In this document: one piece after another, positions 14,568 to 21,993 of the stretch
Position numbering within the stretch: position 1 is the first letter of the stretch
Layout of the letters: every line of letters begins with the position of its first letter
Notes under the pieces: generated by a model
What the model was told of the DNA's origin: nothing
The model's input: only the letters and a program-made list of their open reading frames with translations
Database searches by the model: none
Origin: CAYZJD01 sp964483455
GTDB taxonomy: Bacteria; Acidobacteriota; Terriglobia; Bryobacterales; Bryobacteraceae
Assembly (NCBI GenBank): GCA_964483455.1
Contig: CAZACK010000082.1
Coordinates: 1-23,729 of the forward strand
Reading direction: 5' to 3'
DNA length: 23,729 bases
Translations under genes and position numbers: made by a program

Positions 14568-15860
14568 ATGATGAGGCTCCTGGGAACCGCTGCGTCAGTC
14601 CTCGCCGGCGCCGGCGTGTGCCTCCCCCAGGCGGACCTTCCGCCGGATGTGCTGCTGCTGGCGCGCGTCAAGGTCCACATGGAGCAGAACTTGCAGAACT
14701 TGCCGAACTACACTTGCCTCCAGACCATCGAGCGGTCCCGCCGGCGCGCGCCTTCGCGCAAGTTCGAGCTGGTGGACGTGCTCCGTCTCGAAGTTGCCTT
14801 TGTGAACAGGAATGAGCTGTTCTCCTGGCCCGGCGCCGGCCGGTTCGAGGATCGGGAAATCTTCGAGTTCGTCCAGGGAGGCTCCATCGGCAACGGCAGT
14901 TTCGGACTGCATGCTTACAGCGTCTTTCTGAGCACCGCCCCGACCTTCACCTACGCCGGCGAGCGCATCCGCGAAGACGGCCGGAGGGCGGTTCGCTTCG
15001 ATTACCGCGTCCCCCAATTCATGAGCGGCTACACCATTCGCGTTCCGCCCAACAAAGCAACCGTGGGGTACCACGGATCGTTCTGGGTGGATGCGGAGAC
15101 TCTCGACCTGGTGCGCCTGGAGGTCTACGCCGACGACATCCCAACCGCTCTCGGGGTTTCGGCCGCCGCCAACACCATGGAGTACGCGCGCGTCCGCATC
15201 GGCGGATCGGAGTCTCTGTTGCCGCGGGGATCCGAACTGCTCATGACCGATCTCGCGGGCAACGAGAGCCGGAATCGCATCCAGTTCAGCGACTGCCGCC
15301 AGTTTGCCGGGGAATCCCACCTCTCCTTTGCCGAAGCTCCACCGCTCGAGGTAGCCTCCGCCGCTCCACCGCCTCAGGAGGTCAAGTTGCCCCCCGGACT
15401 TCCCCTGGAGCTCGAGCTGCTGTCAGCTATCAACTCCGAGACGTCCTTCGTCGGCGAGGAGGTGCGAGCGAGGGTGCGCAGGGATGGGAAGAAGGATGGG
15501 ACCCTGCACGTGCCCAAAGGCGCCGTGGTCAGCGGGCGCATTGTCCGCCTGGAACGAAGCGTGGCGAATGTCCGCTCGGTGACACTTGGCCTCCAGTTCC
15601 TGACCCTGGAGTTCGATGGCAGGAAGGCGCCGTTCGAGGCGCGGCTGGAGTACGTGATGTCGTTCCTGAATCAAAGACCCGTCGGCGTCCGCTATCAGAG
15701 GCCGCAACGGCCGGGAGAGCCGCTTTTCCTGAAGGACGACCTCAAGGAGCAACGCCCGGGGTTGTTTCAGTTTCAGGTGGATGGCAGCCGCCTGTCGTTG
15801 CCGCGGGGCTTCTGCATGGTGTGGAAAACCGCGGATTTCACCCCGAAGGATAAACCTTGA
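14568..15860 (+). CDS. Secreted protein of unknown function, acidobacterial 'NYTCLQTIERSRR' type
   Basis: About 430 residues. Three adjacent starts are possible (GTG 14565, ATG 14568, ATG 14571), none with a good Shine-Dalgarno. A short signal peptide (LLGTAASVLAGAGVCLPQ) is followed by MEQNLQNLPNYTCLQTIERSRRR, a segment I associate with a protein family common in Solibacter-like genomes. The middle (about 75-250) alternates strands, with RRAVRFDYRVP and GSFWVDAETLDLVRLEV, as in lipoprotein-carrier or outer-membrane-associated folds. The C-terminal third, LPLELELLSAINSETSFVGEEVRARV...LHVPKGAVVSGRIVRLE, looks like a small beta domain. No catalytic motif is seen. Its TGA overlaps the TTG start of the GH88 gene (TTGA), suggesting coupled translation. 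Confidence 0.7.
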   Translation: MMRLLGTAASVLAGAGVCLPQADLPPDVLLLARVKVHMEQNLQNLPNYTCLQTIERSRRRAPSRKFELVDVLRLEVAFVNRNELFSWPGAGRFEDREIFEFVQGGSIGNGSFGLHAYSVFLSTAPTFTYAGERIREDGRRAVRFDYRVPQFMSGYTIRVPPNKATVGYHGSFWVDAETLDLVRLEVYADDIPTALGVSAAANTMEYARVRIGGSESLLPRGSELLMTDLAGNESRNRIQFSDCRQFAGESHLSFAEAPPLEVASAAPPPQEVKLPPGLPLELELLSAINSETSFVGEEVRARVRRDGKKDGTLHVPKGAVVSGRIVRLERSVANVRSVTLGLQFLTLEFDGRKAPFEARLEYVMSFLNQRPVGVRYQRPQRPGEPLFLKDDLKEQRPGLFQFQVDGSRLSLPRGFCMVWKTADFTPKDKP

Positions 15861-16996
15861 TCCGATTCGATACCGATGACGACCGCGTTCTGTTCGAACG
15901 CGCGCTCGATTTCGCCGCTGCCCAGGTCAGGCGGCTGATCGAGCAGCATCCCGATTTCTACCCGATGTACACCCACAAGGGCCGCTGGAAGCACGACCTG
16001 CCCGCATGGACGCACTGGTGCGACGGATTCCTGCCGGGCATCATGTGGATCCTCCTGACGCGGCACGCGCCCGGCTCCGCCGAAGCCCGATGGTGGCTCG
16101 ACCAGGCGATTCGCTACTCCAGGCCGCTCGAGCCGCGCCAGTTCGATCGGGGCGTGCACGACCTGGGCTTTCTGTTCATGTCCACGTATCACCGCTGGCA
16201 CAGCCTCACCGGCGAGCCGGCGCCGCGCGACGTCGTCATCCAGGCTGGCCGCACGCTGGCGCTGCGGTTCCGGGAGAAAGGCCGGTACCTGCGGTCCTTC
16301 GTCGCCGAAGACTCGCTGTTCATCGACATCATGATGAACGTCGGCATCATCTTTTACGCCGCGCTGGAAACCGGCGACGCGGCGCTGCTGGATGTGGCCA
16401 TGCGCCACTGTCTGACGACGCGGCGCGTGCTCGTCCGGGGCGACGGCTCGACCGCGCACGAGGGCCTGTTTGACCTGGAGACGGGCGAGTTCCTTCGGCA
16501 AAGCACACACCAGGGCTATCGGGGCGATTCCTGCTGGTCCCGCGGCCTGGCGTGGTCACTGTACGGCTTCACGACGAGCTACTCGTACACCCGCGATCCG
16601 CGTTTCCTGGAGACGGCCGAAGCGTGCGCCGCTTACTACATCTCGCAGACACCCGGCGACGGCGTCCCTCCTTGGGACTATGACGCGCCGGAGGACTCCC
16701 GGAAGCTCTTCGACACATCCGCGGCGGCGGTTGCCGCCTCGGGGCTGCTGAAGCTGGCCGAGGTCACTCCGGACATTCCGCGCGGCCGGCTGTATCGCGC
16801 GGCGGCCCTTCACACGGTGAAGAGCCTGTGCATGCGTCACTTGGCCAAGGACGATCCGGACTGGGAGGGAATTCTCAAGGGCGGCGTTTATCACATCCAT
16901 AAGGGGCTTGGGGTTGACGAATCGGTGATGTGGGGCGAATACTTCTTCGTGGAGGCGCTCGACGAAGCGCTCCGCTCAGGAGGAAGCGATGGCTAA
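15857..16996 (+). CDS. GH88-family unsaturated glucuronyl hydrolase
   Basis: The protein has 379 residues, full length for GH88. It starts with TTG 15857, inside the previous stop (TTGA), with AAGGAT about 8 bases upstream. The family removes the unsaturated uronic acid left at the end of oligosaccharides by polysaccharide lyases. Motifs: DRGVHDLGFLF with Asp102, and AEDSLFIDIMMN with Asp157. These match the two essential aspartates of the Bacillus enzyme (in HDLGF and D.MMN contexts). Further signs are HQGYRGDSCWSRGLAWSLYGF and the C-terminal alpha/alpha-barrel pattern (DESVMWGEYFFVEAL). No signal peptide is visible, so it probably acts in the cytoplasm on imported oligosaccharides. GH105 is related, but the HDLGF/D.MMN pair favours GH88. 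Confidence 0.88.
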   Translation: MIRFDTDDDRVLFERALDFAAAQVRRLIEQHPDFYPMYTHKGRWKHDLPAWTHWCDGFLPGIMWILLTRHAPGSAEARWWLDQAIRYSRPLEPRQFDRGVHDLGFLFMSTYHRWHSLTGEPAPRDVVIQAGRTLALRFREKGRYLRSFVAEDSLFIDIMMNVGIIFYAALETGDAALLDVAMRHCLTTRRVLVRGDGSTAHEGLFDLETGEFLRQSTHQGYRGDSCWSRGLAWSLYGFTTSYSYTRDPRFLETAEACAAYYISQTPGDGVPPWDYDAPEDSRKLFDTSAAAVAASGLLKLAEVTPDIPRGRLYRAAALHTVKSLCMRHLAKDDPDWEGILKGGVYHIHKGLGVDESVMWGEYFFVEALDEALRSGGSDG

Positions 16997-17450
16997 GCTG
17001 AAGTTGACGATCCGGGCGTTCCGGGACGGCGACTGGATTCCGAAACTGCACACCTGCGAGGGCGCCGACCTGTCGCCCGCGCTCGAATGGGAGGGCGAGC
17101 CGGACGGGACGAAAAGCTTCGCGCTGATCGTGGACGATCCCGACGCACCGGTGGGAACGTGGAACCATTGGCTCCTGTGGGATATTCCGGCCTCCGTGCA
17201 TGCCATCCCGCAGGGCTTCAAGGCCGCTCAGACGGGCGTGAGCGGAACGAACGATTTCCAACGGCTCGGCTATGGCGGGCCTTGCCCTCCCAAGGGCCAC
17301 GGTCCTCACCGGTATTTCTTCAAGCTGTTCGCTCTGGACGTCGCCGGGCTCGGTCCGGCCGTGGGCGCGAAGCGCGCCGCTCTGGACCGCGCGATCTCCG
17401 GGCACGCGCTGGCGGAAGCAAGCTACATGGGGCGGTACGAACGGAGATAA
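16989..17450 (+). CDS. PEBP family protein (YbhB/YbcL, Raf-kinase-inhibitor-like)
   Basis: The protein has 153 residues. It starts with ATG 16989, overlapping the GH88 gene by 8 bases, with AGGAGG 6 bases upstream. Family signs are LHTCEGADLSPALEW, FALIVDDPDAP, WNHWLLWDIP, NDFQRLGYGGPCPP and GPHRYFFKLFALD. These form the anion-binding pocket of phosphatidylethanolamine-binding proteins (Asp/Pro of DDPDAP, His of NHW, and the GPCPP and HRY segments). No signal peptide is present, so it is cytoplasmic. Bacterial members have no settled function. Tight overlap with the GH88 gene implies co-expression, not necessarily a shared pathway. Confidence 0.9.
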   Translation: MAKLKLTIRAFRDGDWIPKLHTCEGADLSPALEWEGEPDGTKSFALIVDDPDAPVGTWNHWLLWDIPASVHAIPQGFKAAQTGVSGTNDFQRLGYGGPCPPKGHGPHRYFFKLFALDVAGLGPAVGAKRAALDRAISGHALAEASYMGRYERR

Positions 17451-17459
17451 TTCGTTTGG

Positions 17460-17476
17460 GCCGCCGATGAACACGG
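17460..17476 (+). repeat. Short copy of the dispersed GCCGCCGATGAAC repeat
   Basis: The 13-base core GCCGCCGATGAAC followed by ACGG lies in the 78-base space between the PEBP and GT2 genes. It is shared with 13065-13094 and 21909-21980. Confidence 0.45.
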
Positions 17477-17528
17477 AGAGCCGCCCCATGATCTTCGGCG
17501 CTGGGCGATAATACCCTGATACGGCCGG

Positions 17529-18866
17529 ATGGCACCGACAATTTCCGTTATCATTCCCGTCTTCAACTCCGAGGATTACTTGCGATCGGCGCTGGAGCAC
17601 CTGGCGCGATCGACGGTCGAGCCCCACGAGATCATCGTCGTGGATGACGGTTCCACCGACCATTCGGCAAAGGCGGCTCTCGAGCTCGGCGCCAAAGTGC
17701 TGTCCGCCGGAGGCCGCAACGGTCCCGCCCGCGCCAGAAATCTCGGCGCCAAAGCGGCGACCGGGGAAATCCTGTTTTTCCTGGACGCTGACGTTTGCGT
17801 GCACGCCGACACGCTGGCCCGAATCCGGAACGCCTTCGAGGAGGACCCGCAACTCGACGCACTGGTGGGCTCCTACGACGATTCCCCGCAATCGAAGGAC
17901 TTCCTGTCGCAGTACAAGAACCTAATGCACTGCTTCGTCCACCAGAAGAGCCGCCGCGTGGCCTGCACCTTCTGGAGCGGCTGCGGAGCAGTCCGGCGAA
18001 CCGTATTCCTTGAGCACGCCGGTTTTGACGAATCCTACAGCCGTCCAGCGATCGAAGACATCGAGCTCGGCTACCGCATGTTCATGGCCGGCCGCAAGAC
18101 CATCCTCGACAAGGACCTCCAGGTCAAGCACCTCAAGAAATGGACCTTCTGGAACCTGCTCAAGACCGATGTGTTCGACCGCGGCATCCCGTGGACGGAG
18201 CTGATCCTGCGCGACCGCCACATGCCGAACGACCTGAACCTGGAGCTCAGCCAGCGGGTGAGCGTGGCCCTCGTCTTTGTGCTGATGGGGGTGACCACGG
18301 CGGCGGCGATCTTCTGGGGTTGGTACTTCCTGACGCCGTTGATGGCGGTGGTGTTCTTCCTGCTGGCTCGCTATTGGGTGGAGTCCGCCTCCGAGGGCGG
18401 CTCCAAGGGCGCGCTTCTGGTCATGACGGTCGCTACCGGCGTCATCATCTGGCAGGCGTGGCTGAACCACATGAAGGGCATCCTGCCCCCGCTGCTGCTC
18501 GGCTACCTGCTGCTGTTCCTGCGCCACCGGTATGCCTACACCGACCCGAAGCGCCGCCGCTGGAGCGGATTCATCCTCGGAGCGTACATTACCGGCACCC
18601 TGGCCTTCATGGCTTCCCACTTCCCGGCGCACAAACTTATCTTTGCGTTCTTCCTGGTGGTGGCGGGGATTGTCGTGCTGAACACCCAGTTCTATTTCTT
18701 TCTCGCCGCCCGGCAGGGCCGGGTGTTCGCGCTGGCGGCCCTGCCGTTCCACCTGCTCTACCATCTCTACAACGGGATCTCGTTTGTCGTCGGGCTGACG
18801 AGGTATACGTGGCGCAGCTTGTGGCACAGAAAGTCCGAACTGGCGACTGGAGATGGCCGGCGCTAA
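17529..18866 (+). CDS. GT2 family membrane glycosyltransferase
   Basis: The protein has 445 residues. The N-terminal GT-A domain (about 1-210) begins TISVIIPVFNSEDYLRSAL and contains IIVVDDGSTD, GPARARNLGA, the metal-binding FLDADV (Asp86-Asp88) and the acceptor-site IEDIELGYR (Glu176-Asp177). The C-terminal half has about six hydrophobic segments (from about 245), so the enzyme sits in the cytoplasmic membrane with its active site inside the cell. It would add a sugar from a nucleotide- or lipid-linked donor to a growing glycan. The substrate cannot be read from the sequence. The ATG at 17529 follows GGCCGG and has no strong Shine-Dalgarno. It is the first of three overlapping or adjacent genes with a deacetylase and a GT4 enzyme, a usual set for surface polysaccharide or glycolipid assembly. 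Confidence 0.88.
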   Translation: MAPTISVIIPVFNSEDYLRSALEHLARSTVEPHEIIVVDDGSTDHSAKAALELGAKVLSAGGRNGPARARNLGAKAATGEILFFLDADVCVHADTLARIRNAFEEDPQLDALVGSYDDSPQSKDFLSQYKNLMHCFVHQKSRRVACTFWSGCGAVRRTVFLEHAGFDESYSRPAIEDIELGYRMFMAGRKTILDKDLQVKHLKKWTFWNLLKTDVFDRGIPWTELILRDRHMPNDLNLELSQRVSVALVFVLMGVTTAAAIFWGWYFLTPLMAVVFFLLARYWVESASEGGSKGALLVMTVATGVIIWQAWLNHMKGILPPLLLGYLLLFLRHRYAYTDPKRRRWSGFILGAYITGTLAFMASHFPAHKLIFAFFLVVAGIVVLNTQFYFFLAARQGRVFALAALPFHLLYHLYNGISFVVGLTRYTWRSLWHRKSELATGDGRR

Positions 18867-19575
18867 GTCCGCGATCCTCACCTACCACTCCATCGATCCG
18901 AGCGGATCGGTGATTTCGATTCACCCCGATCTCTTCCGCCGGCAGATGCGGCGGCTCGCGGAACGCCGCGTGCCGGTGGTGCGCCTCGCCGACATCAGAA
19001 CCACGCCCGGCGCTGTCGCGCTGACCTTCGACGACGCCTTCCGGAATTTCGCCACGGAAGCCCTGCCTGTTCTCGCGCAATACCGCTTCCCGGCGACGGT
19101 GTTTGTGGTCAGCGGTCATGCCGGAGGACGGAACAACTGGGGCTCTCAGCCGATTCCTTCCCTGGACCTGATGAGTTGGGATGAGCTGCGGCAAGCCGCC
19201 CGCGATGGGATCGAGCTTGGAGCGCACAGTGTCCATCACCCTGACTTCGCGAGGTTGAACGAGGTAGAGGCCGTGCGCGAAATGCTCGGCTCCAAAGCGG
19301 CGATCGAACAGCACACCGCCGCGAGAGTCGAGTTCTTCGCCTACCCGTACGGATCCTCGACGGCGGAGACGCGCGCCCACGCCGCCCGGCACTTCGGGGG
19401 GGCCTGCGGGACGACGCTCGATTTCGTCACCCCGGCCTCGGACTCGTTCGATCTTCCGCGCCTCGACGTTTACTACCTGAAGAACCTCGCCCGCTTCGAA
19501 GCCGCCGTGAGCGGGGGCGGCGGCGCCTACCTCGGTCTGCGCAGGTTTCTGCGAGCCGCGCGGCGGATCGTGTAG
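18853..19575 (+). CDS. Polysaccharide deacetylase family protein (NodB-like)
   Basis: The protein has 240 residues. NodB homology: ILTYHSI at the N-terminus, the TFDDAF motif (Asp60, Asp61: catalytic base and metal ligand), AHSVHHPDF with His125 and His129 as metal ligands, and FAYPYGSS near 162. It would remove acetyl groups from N-acetylated sugars in a metal-dependent reaction. There is no signal peptide or membrane segment, so it may act in the cytoplasm on a lipid-linked or soluble intermediate. It overlaps the GT2 gene by 14 bases and is 2 bases from the GT4 gene, so the three are almost surely one operon. Its acetylated substrate is probably the glycan built by these transferases. Confidence 0.9.
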   Translation: MAGAKSAILTYHSIDPSGSVISIHPDLFRRQMRRLAERRVPVVRLADIRTTPGAVALTFDDAFRNFATEALPVLAQYRFPATVFVVSGHAGGRNNWGSQPIPSLDLMSWDELRQAARDGIELGAHSVHHPDFARLNEVEAVREMLGSKAAIEQHTAARVEFFAYPYGSSTAETRAHAARHFGGACGTTLDFVTPASDSFDLPRLDVYYLKNLARFEAAVSGGGGAYLGLRRFLRAARRIV

Positions 19576-19577
19576 CC

Positions 19578-20705
19578 ATGCGGATCGGCATCGACGGGGG
19601 TTGCTGGACCAACCGCAGAGGCTTCGAGCGCTTCTTGAAAGAGATCCTGGAAGCGCTGGGTCGTGTCGGCCCCGAGCACCAATACGTGGTCTTCCTCGAT
19701 CCCAAGGGTCACAGCGAATTCCAGCTCAAGGGTCCCTACCGCCCCGTTCGGGTCGAGACATCTGCGATCATCACCGAAGCGGCTGCGGCCGAGGGGCGCC
19801 GCTCGATTGCCGATCTGCTCAAGATGACCCGCGCGGTGGCCCGCGAGCCCCTGGACGTTTTTTTCTTCCCGACGGTGTACTCGTACTTCCCGCTGTGGAA
19901 GCGGCAGCCGGTGGTCGTCGGCATCCACGACGCGATTCCCGAACGGAATCCGCGATCCGCTTTTGCGTCGCGGCGGCACGAGCTTTTCTGGCGGGCGAAG
20001 ACGTGGCTTGCCATCGCCCAGGCCGACCGCTTTGTGACCGTTTCGGAATATTCGCGCCGGCTGCTGCGCGAGATTCTCCGGATTCCGGACTCCAGGATCG
20101 ACATCGTCTCCGAAGGCGTGTCGCCGCGGTTCCGCCGGCTCTCCCCCGTTGTCGAGCGCGAGCCCATGGTGCTGTACGTCGGCGGGCTGAACCCGCACAA
20201 GAACGTGCCTGCATTGATTCGGGCCTTCTCGAGGGTTCGGGAGACGCGCCCCCAACTGCGGCTGGTTCTGGCGGGAGGATATGCCGAGGACCGGTTCAAA
20301 GGCGTCCACGGAGAGCTACTCGAACTCGTGCGGCGGCAACGCATGGAACACGCTGTCGTGTTTTCTGGCTACGTCCCGGACGAGGAACTCTGCCGGCTGT
20401 ACAACCGGGCCGCGTTGTTTGCCTCCACGTCGCTGGACGAAGGGTTCGGGCTTCCCGCTCTGGAGGCGATGGCCTGCGGTGCGCCGGTGGTTGTCAGTTC
20501 GGGCAACGCCATGGAAGAGATTGTCGGCGACGCCGGACTGGTGGTGGAGCCGCGCGACGAAACGGCGCTCGCCGCGGCGATGTCCCGCATCCTGGACGAT
20601 CCGGCGCTGGCCGCCGCGCTGTCCGACAAAGCGGTGCGCCGCGCCGCTGCCTTCTCCTGGGACGAAGCCGCCCGCCGTCTCCTCCGCGTCCTGGAAAAAC
20701 GGTGA
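19578..20705 (+). CDS. GT4 family glycosyltransferase
   Basis: The protein has 375 residues with a GT-B fold. The N-terminal half begins MRIGIDGGCW and has GIHDAIPERNP and FVTVSEYSRRLL. The C-terminal half has MVLYVGGLNPHKNV, LVLAGG, VVFSGYVPDEELCRLYNRA and the donor-site E-x7-E motif at Glu288-Glu296 (EGFGLPALEAMACGAPVV). It would transfer a sugar from a nucleotide donor with retention of configuration. No membrane segment is present; it probably works at the inner face of the membrane. The last codons, AAA CGG TGA (KR and stop), lie within the left arm of the palindrome at 20696-20772, so the C-terminus was set by that element. Confidence 0.9.
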   Translation: MRIGIDGGCWTNRRGFERFLKEILEALGRVGPEHQYVVFLDPKGHSEFQLKGPYRPVRVETSAIITEAAAAEGRRSIADLLKMTRAVAREPLDVFFFPTVYSYFPLWKRQPVVVGIHDAIPERNPRSAFASRRHELFWRAKTWLAIAQADRFVTVSEYSRRLLREILRIPDSRIDIVSEGVSPRFRRLSPVVEREPMVLYVGGLNPHKNVPALIRAFSRVRETRPQLRLVLAGGYAEDRFKGVHGELLELVRRQRMEHAVVFSGYVPDEELCRLYNRAALFASTSLDEGFGLPALEAMACGAPVVVSSGNAMEEIVGDAGLVVEPRDETALAAAMSRILDDPALAAALSDKAVRRAAAFSWDEAARRLLRVLEKR

Positions 20706-20772
20706 CAGGCTATATAATCCCCATTTTCCGCGGCGCCGGCAAAATGGGGATTAAGTAGCCTGTCACCGTTTT
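20696..20772. repeat. 77-bp near-perfect palindrome (REP/MITE-like) between converging genes
   Basis: The arms, 20696-20727 and 20741-20772, are 32 bp long and match at 30 positions. The 13-base centre, CCGCGGCGCCGGC, is itself nearly symmetrical. The outer end reads AAAACGGTGACAGGCT on both strands. The two TGA stops (20703-20705 on +, 20765-20763 on -) are mirror images and in the same frame relative to the element. It may also end transcription from both sides (each exit side has TTTT). The GGTGACAG..-type end resembles repeats linked to REP-associated IS200-like transposases, from memory. Confidence 0.85.
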
Positions 20773-21830
20773 CGGGACTGCACCATAATCTTGACGAGCT
20801 GGACGGGCTGGTAGACGATGCTCGGCCAAAGAAAGACCTCGTTGGTGCAGTGGCACTGCTTGGCGGCGATGGAGCGGCGGAGGCGCCGGGCCTCCTCGGA
20901 TCCCCAGATCTCGTGGAACGGCTTTTGCCGGATGTTGCCGATGGGAGGGTGCGTTTCGCAGAGGCTCACATCGCCATTGGAGTAGACTACCGCGGAGAGC
21001 ACGCCCGCGCGGCACGGCACCACTTGCCGGCGCTCCTCGGCTGTGCGGGTCTTCGCGTACTGCAACATGGGGTCGACGATGGCGCCGTAGCGGCCCGTTT
21101 CGCGCGGCGCCCAGAGGCTGCGCATCTCGTCGTACAGCCGCCTGTAATCCTCGAGCGCCGGGCCCTGAAGCGAGGGATTCTTGCGATCGCCCCGGATGAT
21201 CGCCAGATTGTGGTGGTCGATGGCCGGGCAGCGCTCATAGAGGTAAGCGGTCAGGCGCCGGATCTCCTCCACATTGGTGTCGGTTACCGTCGAGATGGCG
21301 TGGAGCCGCAGCCGGGGCTCGCGCTGTTGCATCTCGGCCAGGGCGTCGTAGGTTTCCATTGCCCGCTCGAATGCGTCTGCCATGCCGCGGAAGGAGTTGT
21401 GGAACTCCGGCATACCGTCGAGCGAAAACTCGACGGCGAACAGGTCGAGCCGAGGCTCCTGAAAAACCTCCTCCAGCGCGCGCACGGTGCGGCCGGCGAA
21501 CGAGCCGTTGGTGGGCACGTAGATCTGCCGGACGCCGTTGTTGCGAATGAAGAACCGGCAGACTTGGCCGAATTCCTTGCGCAAAAACGGCTCGCCGCCG
21601 GAAAGATTCAAGTTCTCGATGCGGCCAAGGCCGAGCGAGAGCCGCTCTAGTTCGTCCACCGTGAGGTCGTCCCGCCGGTTGAGGTTACGCCAGTAGAAGC
21701 AGTGCTCGCAGGTCTGGTTGCAGATGGAATTGATGAACAGGATGAGAAAGGGGGGACTGGGCGGGTCGCCAAAGCTGTAGTTGTGAGCCGTGATCCGCAC
21801 GTGTCGGCGGACCCTGTCCCAGACGGTCAT
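20763..21830 (-). CDS. Radical SAM protein with SPASM-like C-terminus
   Basis: The protein has 355 residues. The radical SAM cluster motif CNQTCEHC (Cys37, Cys41, Cys44) sits in LFINSICNQTCEHCFYW. It is followed by LNLSGGEPFLR (SAM-binding GGE) and EFSLDGMPEFHN. The C-terminal region has PCRAG, YSNGDVSLCE, IGNIRQKPFHEIW and CHC (Cys273, Cys291, Cys326, Cys328), as in SPASM domains that hold extra iron-sulfur clusters. Such enzymes modify peptides, or act on lipids, sugars and cofactors. No small precursor peptide gene was seen next to it, so the substrate is open; a role with the adjacent glycan operon is possible. The start is ATG 21830, without a good Shine-Dalgarno. Its last codons lie in the palindrome shared with the GT4 gene. 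Confidence 0.87.
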   Translation of the reverse strand: MTVWDRVRRHVRITAHNYSFGDPPSPPFLILFINSICNQTCEHCFYWRNLNRRDDLTVDELERLSLGLGRIENLNLSGGEPFLRKEFGQVCRFFIRNNGVRQIYVPTNGSFAGRTVRALEEVFQEPRLDLFAVEFSLDGMPEFHNSFRGMADAFERAMETYDALAEMQQREPRLRLHAISTVTDTNVEEIRRLTAYLYERCPAIDHHNLAIIRGDRKNPSLQGPALEDYRRLYDEMRSLWAPRETGRYGAIVDPMLQYAKTRTAEERRQVVPCRAGVLSAVVYSNGDVSLCETHPPIGNIRQKPFHEIWGSEEARRLRRSIAAKQCHCTNEVFLWPSIVYQPVQLVKIMVQSRKR

Positions 21831-21908
21831 GTAAGGAACACGATAGCATGGACCCGCGCGACATGGCTCTAAGGGCAGTCACAACGCAACTCAGGATCCC
21901 ACGTTCTC

Positions 21909-21980
21909 AGCCGCCGATGAACGCCGATGAACGCCGATGTGAAACAACCTGTCGGCGTTCATCCACGTTCATCGGCGGCT
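21909..21980. repeat. Inverted repeat built from two copies of the dispersed GCCGCCGATGAAC repeat
   Basis: The left arm, 21909-21937, starts AGCCGCCGATGAACGCCGAT. The right arm, 21952-21980, is its reverse complement with 2 mismatches in 29, around a 14-base loop. It lies in the 163-base non-coding space between the stop of galactokinase and the start of the radical SAM gene, both on the minus strand. It could attenuate read-through from the sugar operon. Confidence 0.8.
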
Positions 21981-21993
21981 CGAAATGCTGTGT

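Noticed and set aside
14336..14680. Minus-strand open frame as a transposase remnant
   Set aside because: A segment (FMVHTAQAEDLRHTLDQALD) looks protein-like, but I could not assign it to any family. Only the junction is reported.
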